DNA of 64,000 nucleotides from Setoptus koraiensis (GCA_048013815.1 CM106585.1:5952001-6016000), one strand, 5' to 3'. Positions 1 to 13,463 are shown, counted from the first letter of the stretch. The notes: generated by a model from the letters alone, not told the origin. Made by a program: numbers and translations.

Positions 1-970
1 AAAAAGAACGCCGGCCAACATTACATGGGCGCGTGTAGTGTTGTTGTTGGCTGGCGCAGTATATGGTTATTATTATATAAGTTATTTACAACTATGTATA
101 CATGCGCCGTTGTAATATACAATAACAGTGTTATATAATGAAAGAATGTTGTGTATTGTATTGGAATAGTGGCGCGTAATGATTCTCTGTCACTAATCTA
201 ATCTTTCTTCGCGTTCGCGCGCGCGAAATTCCGCCGCTCTTCACTGGCGCTTTCTTTCAGAGGAGCAGGGGACCCTCGCGAGCAGCGCTGTGCGGAGATA
301 ACTGCTGCAGCCGCATACTGCTACAGCCACACTCTCACTCACGCTGTGGCCCGTGCAACGAGGCCCGGCCCTAAGTGGCGGGCCTCTAGCGCCGGGCCCC
401 ATTGTGATGTGCCAGTGATAGAAATAGCTGCAGCAGGGGTAATAGTGGCAAGAGTGTGGGCGATCATCATTAGTTGTTGCGTTATTCAATAATAAACATT
501 ACGTAACAACAAATATACGCCAAAGCTAACATGTTTGGATTATTTTCAAATCTATCTCATTATTACGTTTCTTTCATGGTCGTCATCACCGTCGGCCGTC
601 GGGGCCGCTGCAGCCGTTGGGCTGCCGGAGCCGTCGGAGCCGTTGGGCCCGTTGGAGCGATCCTATAAGTGATGATAGTGTGACTATCATCGCCGACTTG
701 AGGGGCCCCCCGAATGGTGTTGCGGCGCCTCGGATATTCGGCCGGCACTCTCGTGACTGCGCGCAAGTTGCGAGCGCGTTTAAATTGAAAATTAACGCCC
801 GCCACCTACAATCATAATGATAGTGGCACCATGATATCGTTAGGTTAGTGACGACCGGAAAGTATATTTACATCTAAGTGTATTATGTGTATGCCAAGGC
901 TGTGGCTATGGCGAGCTAGCGGCATATTTGCATTTATGCACACACACTGACACTCGTCAGCCGGGCTGGT

Positions 971-1042
971 CCCATACTCCATGGGCCCCATACTCCATGG
1001 GCCCCATACTCCATGGGCCCCATACTCCATGGGCCCCATACT
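971..1042. repeat. 16-bp minisatellite, about 4.5 copies
   Basis: The unit ccccatactccatggg is repeated head to tail about 4.5 times without visible substitutions. The unit contains the palindrome CCATGG. The perfect identity suggests recent expansion. Confidence 0.95.
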
Positions 1043-1159
1043 ACAGTTATACTGCAATAAGTCACTTCAATGGTCACGTGACGCCCGCTCGATATTATGT
1101 AATATAATTGCGGTGAAGCCATTCCTTGGTCACTCGCATGCACTCGCTGCTTAAGGCAC

Positions 1160-1209
1160 GCAGTTCCGTTATGTGGCCGCTTAGACAACTGGCCACATAA
1201 CGGAACTGC
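1160..1209. repeat. Perfect 19-bp inverted repeat with 12-nt loop
   Basis: Positions 1160-1178 and 1191-1209 are exact reverse complements of each other, separated by 12 bases (1179-1190). As RNA this would be a strong hairpin. No transposase or target-site duplication was found, so it could be a foldback-element remnant or a structured intronic RNA. Confidence 0.9.
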
Positions 1210-1959
1210 ACGACGTTATAACGGCCATTAATAACCTCGCCACAACAACAATTATACAAGTAATTGAGTAATGGAGCGCGATAAATTGACAACAGTTGGC
1301 CATTGTTGTTCGAGGCTTGCAGTGGCCGCTGCCGGGGCCCCATTTACATTTGTGCAAGTTGTTGGCCGGAATTGGTTCAATCGGCACTTGTCGTCGATTT
1401 TGCTTTTGTCATGCCACTGTGACCATTAATCGTTTGCCTCTTCGCAGCAACTCATTCGCACATTTATCTCCACCGGCCACGTGCTTTGTCTTTTGCTCGA
1501 ACAACGAAAGCCGCCAGCGCCACGAACGAGCCACCCGAACAAATACATAATCTAATATAAAATATATACCTGGCAACTATGACCGGCGTATCATCAGTGC
1601 GCCAAATTCGGCGAAAATGATGAAAATGAGATGAAAATTTGGCCGATTTGTGGCGAAATTTGAATTGAACACACTTCTGTAAAGCGCGTTCGTCTGGATG
1701 TCATCGCGAGGGCGAGCCTAGCACCGGAAGTCGGATATCCGCAGTCGATTGTTGGCACTTGCAATATTAATTTAATAGTTTTATTGTTACTAAATGTCAT
1801 ACTATTACTCGCTGTTGAATAGCTGCATAAATGGCAGACAACTAATGTTTCAACAATTTTAATTTCAACAACAATTGAATTGGCGCACAACCAAAACAAC
1901 AATCGAATTGGCGCACAACCAACGCAACAATTTTCCACGCATGTCGCAGATTTAGGCAG

Positions 1960-4900
1960 GGAGCCCCCGACGGAATTCAGGCCAATCACGTCGTCGGTGT
2001 ACATGCGAGTGTTCGAGAATGGATCGCTCATCATTTACAACGCGCAACGATCCGACGCGGGCTACTATCTGTGCCAGGCCACCAACGGAGTGGGGCCCGG
2101 CCTGAGTCGCGTCATCAAGCTTACAGTGCACGGTGAGTACAGCGACAATTTGCCATGATTTCGCCTGACGCAACTTGATAGATCAAGCGCAATCAATAAT
2201 GTAAAATTATAATTAATTTCATGCAATTCAATCCATCCAAAATCGCGCCCAGTGGCCGCCCATTTCAAGACGAAATACTACACGGAAACGGTGAAGCGCG
2301 GCCAACCGGCCAAAATACGCTGCGAGGCGCTCGGCGACACCCCCATTGAGGTGAACTGGCTCAAGGACAAGATGCCCTTTTATCCGCAAGAGGATACCCG
2401 GTACGCGCTCGTTGAGACGCCCATTCAGCAACCGTCGGGCAATAGCGACGGTCTTATGAGCGAGATAAGTATTGCGGCCAGCGAGAGACGCGACTCGGCC
2501 CTGTTCACGTGTATATCTCAGAATAATCACGGCAACGACGACACCAGCATACAGTTAATTGTTCAGGAGCCGCCCGATGCGCCCACCGATATCAAGATAA
2601 CAGAATACGAGGCCCGCACCGCAACAATATCGTGGACGCCCGCTTACACGGGCCAATCGCCGCTTACAAAATATGTCATATCGTACAGGCAGTCGCCGTC
2701 GAACAACCCGGCGGTAGCCGGGCCGATGGCGCCCCCCGCCCCCCTCAAGCAAGCGGCTGCTGTCACGGCCACAAGCAGTGTAGCCGGCAACCAGGAAATA
2801 GTCAATGTCACTGTTGGCGGCAACGAAACGCGGGCCCTGTTGCGCGGTCTCAATCCCGTTACCGAGTATCAGTTTCGCGTTGTGGCCTACAACAGTTTAG
2901 GCTCAAGTCCGGCCCACGAATTTATAACGTTCCGCACCGACGAGGAGACGCCCGGCGATCCGCCGCTGTCCGTCCGGGCACAGGCCGTGTCCTCAAAACA
3001 AATCAAGGTGATGTGGCGGGCGCCCTCCAGCCAGGCCCACTACGGCTCCATCTTGGGCTATTGGGTGGGCTACAAGGCCACCGATTCAACGGTGGATAGT
3101 TTCGTTTACAAGACGGTAGAGTTCAGCCGGGCCCACACACAACAGTCCACGCAGTTGCTGGCCGGCCCGTCGTCGTCGCCGGCGACCGGCCCGGCCAACG
3201 CGGACCGCCAATTGGAGCAAGAGAGCCTATTGCACGGCCTACGTCGGGCCACAAAATATTCCATCACGGTGCAGGCCTTCAACAACAAGGGCGTGGGGCC
3301 CGCGTCCGAGCCCGTAGTTGTTGAGACGTGGCGCCACGACATACCCGATGCGCCGGTGTTGCGTCTTGTGAGCCGCACTAGCCACTCGATACATTTGGCG
3401 TGGCGAGTGAGCAACGGGGCCAGCCCAATGGGCGCCATCGTGGGGTCGGGTTCCGCTCAAAATAACATTGCCACCAACAAACAACAGGAACAAACACAAA
3501 TTGCGACAACGGGTAACCGCATCGGTCAGTTGCAGCAGCAGCAGCAGCCCGCTGTCAATCAGCAAGCGGACGACGATCAGCTGGACGATCAACAAGAACC
3601 AGTGGACGGTTTCATATTGACCAGACGACAGGTGATACCGTCGTCGGCTTCGTCGTTGAGCTCGGCACAAGCGATCGATTCACAGCAGCCCATCACTGCC
3701 TTGCCGCTCACCATCAACATGCAGTCGCCAAATAGAAATGGAAGTGGCCTGAATGCTGACATGCTGACTCAACAAACATCAGATTACATGTCGGCCAGCG
3801 ACAACAACAACGGGGCCTCAACAGCAACAACCGGACCTGTTGTCGAGATGCGCCTACCCGGCGATCATTTGTCGCAGATTATTGACAATTTGAAATGTGG
3901 CACCAGGTATCTGTTTCAGTTGGTTGCCTACAATGCGATTGGTCAGTCGGAACCGAGCGAGGTGCTGGAGGCCAAAACTGACGGCAGCCCGCCCAGGAAA
4001 CCGGACAGAAATCACTTGCTCGTGTTGAACAGCAGCACGGCCACCATTAATTTGGCCGCTTGGCAGAGCGGCCTGTGCAGCATAAGATCGTTTGATATTA
4101 TGTATAAGCAGAAGAAATCGCGCAAATGGATACCATTGACAGTGTTGCATGTCAACAACAACAACAACAACCAAGCCAACGGCCCCATTAATTTGTCGCC
4201 AAATGTGGCCGCCGCGGCCGATTCCATGCAACCGGACACAACAAGTGCTGCGGGCCAAATCATCAATCAGACATCGGTGCAGCGGATGCAGACGGGGCTC
4301 CCCACGGATCAGAGCAACAACAACAACAACCAAGCTCAATCTTTGGCACAATTGTCGCGCACTGGACAACAAATCGGCCCCACAACCACAACAAATGCCC
4401 CAGTCAACATGGGACCGCTGAGCACACCCAACAGCAATATCATTGTGCTAAATGAATTGTCCGAATATCTTCATTACGATCTCAAGATTATCGCCACCAA
4501 CGAGGCGGGCTCCACCGAGGCCCTGTACAGCTTTCGAACGGGCAATCAGCAAGTGCTGAGCTCAGCGGATATGCCCGGTTTCAATTGGCGCTCAAATTCT
4601 GATTTATCCAATGAACTGGACGAATACGACAATCGTGGTCTTCATCACGATGGCTCATCAACTGGCAACCTGTTCTCTGATAGTGGCATTATTTTTCCCA
4701 CGCTCACTCTCGTCATGATCATTGTTGTAGTGATCGTGTCAGGCAGCTGCTTTGTTTTCATTAAGAGGCGCCAGGCGATGTCGTCGTCGTCGTCGTCGTC
4801 TATGTCGTCCACATCGGCCTCCCGTTCGGGCCAGTCGTCCACCTACTACTGCAACTGTAAGTGCACCTATGACTCTTAATATGACATATAATAACTCCGA

Positions 4901-6638
4901 CAATAACTCATAATAACTAATGCTAATCACTAATAACAATTTAATGTTTGTAATCACTATCGACGATCACGATTCGCTGCGCCAAACAGCCTCGGCCAAC
5001 ATCTATTCAAACGGCAAGGGCCCCATGCCGGCGCTGCCGCTCAACGTGGCCAGCAACACCACAGTCCGTTATCCCCGGCAAACCTCTGTGGCCATGAACG
5101 GAAGTATGACTCTCAATCATCATCATCAGATTCACAACAGCAATCAGCAACAATTTCACAATCAGCAACAATTTCATCGGCTGCACCAGACATTGCAGCG
5201 ACCCTTAGGTAACAATTCATCATCGTCAGCAACAACAGCAGCAGCAGCAGCTCTAATGGCTCAACAACAACAAACAACCTTGGACAACAGCTCCTCTTCG
5301 CATCCAATCTATGGCGGTTTGTCCGAATCGCTGCGATTAGAGGAATTACAGCAAGCTGCGAAGCTGCAGCACACAGGCAAACAAACTGTGACAGGTAAAC
5401 AAGACATGCAAATAGATTCTAACAACACCGCCATGATGAACCACATTCCAGAGCTGGAGATGTCACTAGGTGCCAGTGCGGCCATCACAGACAATCTATG
5501 TTCCGAGCAACAACAGCAACAATATTTGTTGCACCAACAACAAGAGAGCCAACAACAGCATATGATTCAACAGATGCTCACTCACATGCAAGCTCAAAAT
5601 CAAGTCAATGGAGCTATGCAACAAATTGGCAATCAACAACAAGCATTGCAGTACAACGGCCAGCAGTTGAAAAACAATCACCAAACAGACCAACAGGCCT
5701 CTTCCGGCGAACGCAAACGAAACGTGATGCTTATATCGCCGGCGCAAAACAATATCCAAAACGGAAATATGTACGGTGCCACAAGCACCTTAACCACTTC
5801 CAACGATATGTACGATTGTCAGTTGCATTTGAATGATGGCCAGGCAAATGCAACCGGCACCAACAACAATCTTCTAGTTGATCTCATTAATCAACAGCAA
5901 CAACAACAACAACATTTCAATCAGCAGCAATTCAATGGGGGCGATATTGTTACCAACAATGGCATGAATGATGCTAATGACAACGGTCAACAATTGCAGC
6001 AATTACACAATGGCCAAGCAAAAATGTATGCAACTGTTAAGCGCGGATATTCAAGGCCAGTGCCTCTGGGCGACTATGCCATATATCAGTGTCCAGTTAC
6101 AACAGCTAACATGCATCTTTTAAACAATATCAACCACAACAGCAACGTATGCAACACACAGCAACAGGAACAGGTACAAGATGAACGCCATCAATCGTGT
6201 GTCAAAAGTGACAACATTGCGTCACAAGCCTATATCGATAATAACAACAATATGTACGGTTGCTCAAATGCAACTGGCTTAGCCATACAAACTCAAGTTC
6301 ATCCACCGGAAGTTGTCAATTCATCGTCCGAGTACCACGACTATCAGCCGCTCAGACTAGATGATATTCGAAGCAACAACAGTAGCAGTATCGACAATTC
6401 AACCCAATCGGTACAACAAAATCAGCAAACATCAATCTCCATACGACACACCGGCCACAATCATCAACCACAACAACAACTAACTTCCGCTAATATCAGC
6501 AATGCTAATCAGCCAGGAAACGATAATATAGCTCATAATTGGGCATTAGAACAAATATTGAGCCATGCACATATGCCAAACCCAAGTGCTGGCCTGTGTA
6601 ATGATAGTGCCATTGAAGGTGAACATTTAGAACAATAG
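1960..6638 (+). CDS. Dscam: Dscam-family Ig/FNIII cell-adhesion receptor, 3' part (partial)
   Basis: Homophilic neuronal adhesion receptor of the Dscam family. Three exons are visible: about 1960-2132 (exact acceptor uncertain; AGs at 1948-1949, 1954-1955 and 1958-1959), 2253-4856 and 4990-6638 (stop TAG). Both introns join in phase 1 with GTGAGT and GTAAGT donors. Exon 1 encodes the end of an Ig domain (motif GYYLCQATNGVG). The 2.6-kb exon begins VAAHFK and encodes one more Ig domain (RCEALGD ... ALFTCISQN), then FNIII domains starting near PPDAPTDI, DPPLSV, IPDAPVLR and PPRKPDRN, with Gln/Asn-rich inserts, and a transmembrane helix near 4690-4755 (MIIVVVIVSGSCFVFIKRR). The last exon encodes a cytoplasmic tail of about 550 residues, very rich in Gln, Asn and His, with tyrosine motifs such as KMYATVKRGYSRP. 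No Ig domain lies between the FNIII domains, unlike canonical Dscam, so a chelicerate short-Dscam-like form is possible. The N-terminal exons are not seen. Confidence 0.85.
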
Positions 6639-7594
6639 TCCGATCGCTTCAAATGGACACGAGACGGGACGCAATTAACAACGAAGAAAGAATTAACAAT
6701 CAATTGCAACTGTGATATCAAAATATATGATACAAATTGAATCTTGTTCAAACATTTCCACTAATTAAAATCTCTGTTTTTACAATACAGCTTAGGCAGC
6801 TTTCTACAATTGATCTATTCACTGTAAAATTGTGTTGTGGCTTTAAAGGGGCATTTTTCGTCGATCAGGCATGATTGAAATTGCCATAAACTCGCAATCG
6901 ACACTTGATAGGTGTTTGCGCGATGCTACCACCCATGATGTATCCAAATGAACTAAACGGGACAAATGAAACGGGTGAACGGTTGTTCCGGTTCCAGTCG
7001 GCTCGTCGACAGCATGATTTCGAGCTTGACTGTCTCATTCACATCGACAAATGGTATGGGTCCCTCAGTTCGAAACGACCATGGTATAGGAAAGCTGCAA
7101 CAAGTATTCCTCAAAACTATGATCTCTAGAGTTTCCTGAAATGAATCACCGAAGGCTGCCTAACTAGAATTTCGATAACACTTACAAGGAAACTTGCAGC
7201 ACTGATACACTCAGATTGCGATCCAAGCTAGCAAGAACCATGATATCACCCGAGTCGGGAAAAAATGAGGAAAATGGCATACTAGACCATGTTCGAGGCG
7301 TTGAGCTGGGTACCTTTTGCTGGGTTAGATCGAAATCTGAAGGATATCAACAAAGAAGGTTTTTTGTCGGTCGATGTTTGAATTGGGCGCGCCGGAGTTT
7401 CGATGAGCGCCATCTCTTGCCGACCGCCAACTGTTTGTACAAAATAAATGAGCCGCTTCCATTGTGCTGCGGACACGCGTGGATGGAAAATTGTCTGGAT
7501 CCGTTGTAATAAAACAGTCCACAATTATCGATACCATCCGTTTTAAAATTTTATCACCATCAATGATATTCAACACTCAGAGTGGACAAATTAA
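6639..7594. other. 3' UTR of the Dscam-like gene and intergenic spacer
   Basis: Between the Dscam-like stop and the SF3B3 start. There are open frames of 70-100 codons on both strands around 6905-7576, but none resembles a known family and none has a convincing gene structure. It must contain the SF3B3 promoter and 5' UTR; no specific promoter element stands out. Confidence 0.5.
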
Positions 7595-10500
7595 ATGTAT
7601 TTGTACAACTTGACCATATTACAATCCTCAGCAATAACACATGCGGTTCTTGGTGAATACTCTGGTAAGAGGTCAGCAAACAACAAGCGACAATATGAGA
7701 TAGCCGTAGCTAAGGGTAAGGTACTCGAGATACTCCGGCCTGATGAAGAGACCGGCAGGTTACATTCCCTCCTAAGTGTCGAGGTGTTCGGTATTATCCG
7801 AGCCATGTTGGCATTTCGCCTGATAGGAGGAACCAAAGACTATTTGGTCATTGGCTCAGATTCAGGCAGGATTGTTATCTTGGAGTATTTACCTGACAAA
7901 AATTGCTTCAACAAAGTACATCAAGAGACATTCGGCAAAAGTGGCTGCCGACGCATCGTACCAGGCCAATACTTGGCCTGTGATCCCAAAGGACGTGCTG
8001 TTATGATCGGTAAGTTGTTTAATTATTATTATTATTCTATTTAAACTTGTTCATATCTAAATCTATTGCTTGCTTGTTATGATGACAGAAGATAATCCGT
8101 GTTTCAACTGACTATTCGTGTTGATTCAGTATCAAAGACTGATAAATGAGCAAAAAATATAGCAACATATAGGTTGCATCCATGCAGACATTGTTCACAA
8201 TATTGAAATTCTTCTCCAAACTTTCTTTATGCAAACATCTCAGGGGCCATTGAGAAGCAAAAGCTAGTTTATATACTCAATCGTGATACTCAGGCTCGGC
8301 TAACTATTTCATCTCCTTTGGAGGCCCACAAAGCCAACACATTCGTCTACCACATGGTAGGTGTAGATGTCGGATATGAGAATCCCATGTTCGCCTGTCT
8401 CGAGGTCGATTATGAGGAAGCCGACGAGGATCCAACAGGACAGGCAGCTATCGATACTAAGCAGACACTAACATTTTATGAACTTGATCTCTGTCTTAAC
8501 CATGTGGTCAGAAAGTATAGTGAACCCCTCGAAGAGTTTGCGAATTTACTCATTCCAGTGCCTGGCGGCGAAGATGGACCTAGTGGTATACTTGTCTGCT
8601 CAGAAAATTTCATTACCTACAAAAATTTTGGAGAACAACCAGATATACGCTGTCCAATCCCCGTAAGAAAAACTCAAGATGATAACGATGCACCCAAAAA
8701 AAACATACTTATTGTCAGTAGCGCAATGCACAAATTCAGCAAAGGAGGTGGTTTCTTTTTTCTAGTCCAAACTGAACTTGGTGATATTTTCAAGCTAGAT
8801 TTCGATATTGATGATGACATTGTTACAGAAATTAAACTGAAATACTTCGATACCCTGAGCACCGCTGTGGCGTTATGTTTTCTGCCAAGGGGATTCCTAT
8901 TTGCAGCATCGGAATGCGGTAATCATTCATTCTATCAGATCGTCAAGCTGGGAGATGATGAAGCTCAAGAGTTTAGTAGTAACGACTATCAGGCGATTGG
9001 TGAGGACGAGCATATGGAATCAGATGCTGACATAAATAAATTTCAGTTCGAACCTAGAGAACTAGAAAATCTTGTTCCAGCTGACGAAATTGAATCACCT
9101 ACTCCATTATTGGCTTGTAAAGTCAGCAAAGTTGCCAATGAAGATTCGCCCCAAATTTTCATCTCCTGTGGCCGTGGCTCTCAATCGAGTATAAGAGTCT
9201 TGAGGCATGGTCTAAAAGTATCAAAGATGGGTGAACCAACAACCCTCCCAGGAAACCCAACTGGCGTATGGGCAATCAAGAAGAGACATGATACGGACTA
9301 TGACGATTTTATCGTTGTTTCTTTCATCAATGCCACCCTTGTGCTCGGCATTGGAGAGGACAAGGTCGAAGAAGTACAGGACTCAAGTTTTCTTGGAACC
9401 AAGCCTACTTTATGCTGTGGCCAAGTGGGTGATGCAGCTATCGTTCAAGTGTATCCTGAAGGTATTCGGCACATTCATGCGGACAAGAGGGTCAACGAAT
9501 GGAAACCAGGTAAATTACAAATAGTCAAGTGTGCCATGAACCAAAGACAAGTCACCATTGCGCTGAGTAATAGGGAGATTGTTTATTTCGAGATGGACGT
9601 CACTGGTCAACTCAATGAATACAACGATCGAAAACCATTCAACAGTAACATCACTTGCATGGCTTTAGGTCCAGTCCCTCCAGGCGAACAAAGGAGCCGT
9701 TTCCTGGCTGTAGGATTGGCTGACATGACAGTAAGAGTCTTGTCCTTGGATCCCAACGATTGCATGACACAAGTCGCAATGCAGGCCACCTCTTCTTCCC
9801 CGGAATCGCTCTGTATAGCAGAGATGGGTAGCCAAGATAAGAATAGTAGTCTATCCGAACAGTTGTATTTAAATATAGGTTTACAAAATGGAGTGCTCCT
9901 GAGAACATCTCTAGACCGTGTCACTGGTGATTTGGTTGGCACAAGGAGTCGTTATCTAGGCAGCAGGCCTATAAAATTATTTAATGTCAATGTGCAACAG
10001 AATCAAGCTGTTCTAGCTAGTACTAGCAGATCATGGCTATCCTATTATTATCAAAATAGGTTTCACCTAGCTCCGTTAAGTTACAAACAACTAGAGTACG
10101 CTAGTAGTTTCTCATCTCAGGGCGTACCAGAGGGAGTTGTGGCCATCACTGGTACAAAGATTCGCATTTTAACTCTGGAAAAGTTGGGTACGACGTTCAA
10201 TCAACATTCCTCGACTTCTTTGGATGGTAGTCCAAGGAAATTTGTCGTACATCCCGAGAGTGGCAATGTTGTTTTACTCGAGGCTGAACGGTTACATTCA
10301 ACCGACGATGCAGACCAATGGCATTCATCAATTAAACTCATAGATCCTCTCGCCGGTCAAGTCATACAGACAATAAATCTTAGCTCGGATAAAACTCCCA
10401 CCAGTATAGCGCTAGATAACTTCGGAACGACCACCTCAACATTACTGATTGGAGTTGCAAAGAACTTCCACATGAAATCATACAATTCCAACGGTGGAGA

Positions 10501-11383
10501 GATCTACACATATGCCTTACAGCAAAATGGAACGGTGCTTGAGCTCATACATGTCACTCCGGTAGAAGATATACCACAGGCGATGTGCCCACTCCAAAAT
10601 CGTATAGCTATTGGCATGCGGAAGACAGTTAGAATCTACGCCATCGGAAAGAAGCAATTATTAAAGAAATGCGAAAATAAACAAATGTCAACATTTGTCT
10701 CATCTATCAGTGCTCATGAAAATCGATTGTTCGTTGGTGATGCCCACCAGAGTATGACTTTCATGAAATATCACAGGATCGATAATAGATTGACTATATT
10801 TGCCGACTGTACCTGTCCTAAGCCTGTCATATGTACAGGCGTGGTTGATCATAGCACTGTCGCGTGTGGTGATAAATTCGGCAACCTATCTATATTCAGG
10901 CTGCCAGAAAGCGTCAATGAGGATATAGATGACGATCCCACGGGAGTTAAATCATTATGGGATAGGGGCTGGCTTGGAGGCTCTTCCCAAAAAGCCGAAT
11001 GTATAGCATCGTTTTATATCGGTGAGATTGTTACCAGCATTCAAAAAGTTAAACTTGCAACTGGATTCTCTGAATGCCTGTTATACACAACCATATTTGG
11101 TTCGGTTGGAGTTTTAATACCATTTACAACCAGCAAGGAGGAGTACGACTTCTTTCAGACCCTAGAAATGCACATGAGGTCTGAGAATAGTCCCCTGTGT
11201 GGCAGGGATCACCTATCTTTTAGATCTTATTATTACCCTGTCAAGGCAGTAATAGATGGCGATTTGTGCCAACAGTTCATGTCGCTCGAGGCCGCAAAGC
11301 AGCGCCAGATTGCTGAGGAGCTTGATAGACCACTCAGTGATATCTGTCTACTTATTGATCAACTTGTTGAACGTATACTATAA
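7595..11383 (+). CDS. SF3B3: Splicing factor 3B subunit 3 (SF3b130/SAP130)
   Basis: A core subunit of the SF3b complex of the U2 snRNP, acting in branch-site recognition in the nucleus. Two exons, 7595-8009 and 8244-11383, are joined by a 234-bp phase-1 intron (GTAAGT...TCTCAG), giving 1184 residues; the human protein has 1217. The N-terminus MYLYNLTILQ matches the family start MFLYNLTLQ, which fixes the ATG. Other family stretches are VEVFGIIRAMLAFRL, FGKSGCRRIVPGQYLA, GGTKDY, RLTISSPLEAHKANT, ENPMFACLEVDYEEAD and HVVRKYSEPLEE. The fold is the triple beta-propeller shared with DDB1 and CPSF160. The extreme C-terminus (SDICLLIDQLVERIL) differs from the vertebrate ending. A possible poly(A) signal AATAAA lies at 11463-11468. 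It is convergent with NDUFA5, 152 bp away. Confidence 0.97.
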
Positions 11384-11535
11384 TTTAAATAATCTTTGTT
11401 GGACGCTTATCAACTTAGATGAAGATGATCTCAATCCATTAGGAGTGTAAACAAAATATACCAATAAATTATTTTTAAATACTATCCTATAATATATTTA
11501 TTCTACAATCTATCATCATTTTATTTACTGCTTGA

Positions 11536-11877
11536 CTAGATTGGCCATTGCCACTGATTGGAGGGTGCCTGCTGCACAAGAGGTTCCCAGGGCTTATATT
11601 TGGCCATTGTGTGAACTAATTCCAGCTCGTCTCGAGCGTGCTCGATCAGTTCTTCATTCTGAAAATCCAGCTTTTTCTCGATCTCTCGCGGATCTGTTGT
11701 TGTTTCAACTACATTCATCCTATGCTTGATAATTGACGCAGTGTGTTGCTTATAGACAGATTCATCGGGTAATTTCGACAGAGCACGATCTATTTTCTTG
11801 TATACTTTCAATAGTTCTCTTCGTGGATCGACTGCAACAGCCAGGCCTCGCAATCCGGTTGTTATTTTGGTAGCCAT
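11536..11877 (-). CDS. NDUFA5: NADH dehydrogenase 1 alpha subcomplex subunit 5 (complex I B13)
   Basis: An accessory subunit of mitochondrial complex I, on the matrix side of the peripheral arm. It is an intronless frame of 113 residues; the human protein has 116. Conserved features are the N-terminal TTGLRGLAV and the C-terminal signature W-E-P-L-V followed by Q-W-x-W-P-I (KPWEPLVQQAPSNQWQWPI here). The middle is a helical region rich in charged residues, as in the family. There is no long presequence, as is usual for this subunit. A poly(A) signal on this strand lies at about 11520-11525 (TTTATT on the + strand), just past the stop. It converges with SF3B3. Confidence 0.95.
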   Translation of the reverse strand: MATKITTGLRGLAVAVDPRRELLKVYKKIDRALSKLPDESVYKQHTASIIKHRMNVVETTTDPREIEKKLDFQNEELIEHARDELELVHTMAKYKPWEPLVQQAPSNQWQWPI

Positions 11878-12458
11878 GATAATAATTTACATATGACAAT
11901 TATAACAAATACAAAGAATTATGAAATCGCCTGTCGTTTCAAATATCGAGTGGAGATTTTTTATCACACGATTATAACATGCACAATGATTTCTATTGCT
12001 GGAATCAGCTGAGGTGCGAAGAGGTGAAGTTCAAATGGACTTTTGTCAATACGCATGCTCGCGCTCACTGCAGCGAATTCAGCGATAAATTCGAATGCTT
12101 GTGTGCACCACTATCCATGAATAGTGGTTGATATTCACAGATTTTGCCAGATTGATGATGAATCAAATGACTCTTGTAAATATTCACGCAATATTTATTC
12201 TAACTTCATATAAGGTTACATTCTATTTATGTAACGTTATATATTTAGCCTATGTCTAGCCTATGGTCGCTTTGCTTTGTTTATATGTACATGTTGTTGT
12301 GTAAATAGATAGTGATAACGTGACTCACGAATAGGTGTAGCGGGCCCGAGCGAATGGGGCCAGCGCGTTGCCGCGGTCGTACACTTTAGCACGCGAATGG
12401 AGTTAATGCAAAAAGAACAGCTGTTACTTTTAGTTTTAAGTGTCTTGTACATTGTATT

Positions 12459-12493
<35 letters not shown>

Positions 12494-12505
12494 GAGGGGG
12501 GGGGG
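12459..12505. repeat. (GT)n microsatellite followed by a run of ten G
   Basis: An almost pure GT dinucleotide run to about 12493, then GAG, then ten G at 12496-12505. The G run is prone to length error in sequencing. Confidence 0.95.
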
Positions 12506-13360
12506 CGGCCGGCAAAGGTATAATTATGCAATCACCACTGAGGGAGAAGGACGCGAGAGAATTGTGTTACAAGTTGAACACGCTGACGACATATTCACGC
12601 GAACATTGGCTGGACGAGTTGGAAACTGAAACTCTAAAAGACCGATGATGTTCATCATGATCGAATGGGCATCATGTGCGCTTGGAAACATTATGAGATG
12701 ATGGATATTTTACAAGCTCATTCATAGCATAACACTACTGGCATGACACTGCTAGCATGACAATACCAGTGTAACACTGGGCCTCCAAAAGTGAACAGTG
12801 CCCAAAATTGGCGCGTTCCGTGCGACACGGGGCGCGAATAGCCCCAGCTAAATGCTGACGGCTCAAGATAAAGCAATTGGAGTAACCTTTTGCTCCTGGA
12901 TTCGGTGTGCTGTGTCGCGGCGCTCACCTGGCCGCTTGGCTGTCATTATCATGTTGGGTGAACGATGAATCGCCGGCGACATTATTTTTGTTGTTTGTTT
13001 TTGTTCGACACGAGGCTGTTGATAGCGGTGGTGCCCCTGTGTGGTTGCATAAGAATAAGCGAGCGACCAATTCGTGCACATCTCTCGTTCGCTCTCTTTG
13101 CACGGATATCCGTCGTAACAAGCGACTAGTCACATCTCTGTAAGTGGCGCACGTTGTGCACGACGTACACACACACGCTGCACGTTGCACCGTACAGCGC
13201 GGTGCAACGGTGTTGCATGCAGCCCCTGGGCCCAGCGTTCCCTTTTGCGTTCTCTGTCAGACAGACACCGTGTTATCAGTGGATAATGGAGCTAAACATT
13301 GCATCATGATGGTTACATTGGATAACAGTGGTGCTGGCTGTCTATTTCACTTCGCGCCGT

Positions 13361-13463
13361 CACACACACACGCACACACACACACACACACACATAGTAC
13401 CCCTAATACACGGCTAACCGTAAGTGTTCTGTTTGCCAGTGTGTGCGTGTGTGTGTGTGTGTG
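13361..13463. repeat. Paired (CA)n and (GT)n microsatellites
   Basis: A CA run at 13361-13394 (with one CG) is followed about 45 bp later by a GT run at about 13439-13463. The two are complementary and could fold back on each other. Confidence 0.9.

Larger units (their letters stand above)
1..1959. other. Noncoding DNA upstream of the first recognised Dscam exon (probably intron)
   Basis: No exon could be recognised in this stretch on either strand; the open frames are short and have no family resemblance. It is GC-rich in patches and holds a 16-bp minisatellite and a long perfect hairpin, both listed separately. Because the first recognised exon begins in the middle of a gene (no signal peptide or first Ig domains), this is most likely the 3' end of a larger intron of the Dscam-family gene. 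Confidence 0.5.

Noticed and set aside
7216-7576. Open frames on both strands (about 80-97 codons) between the Dscam-like gene and SF3B3
   Set aside because: They overlap each other on opposite strands, have no motif I recognise and no splice context; more likely chance or an unidentifiable old repeat.
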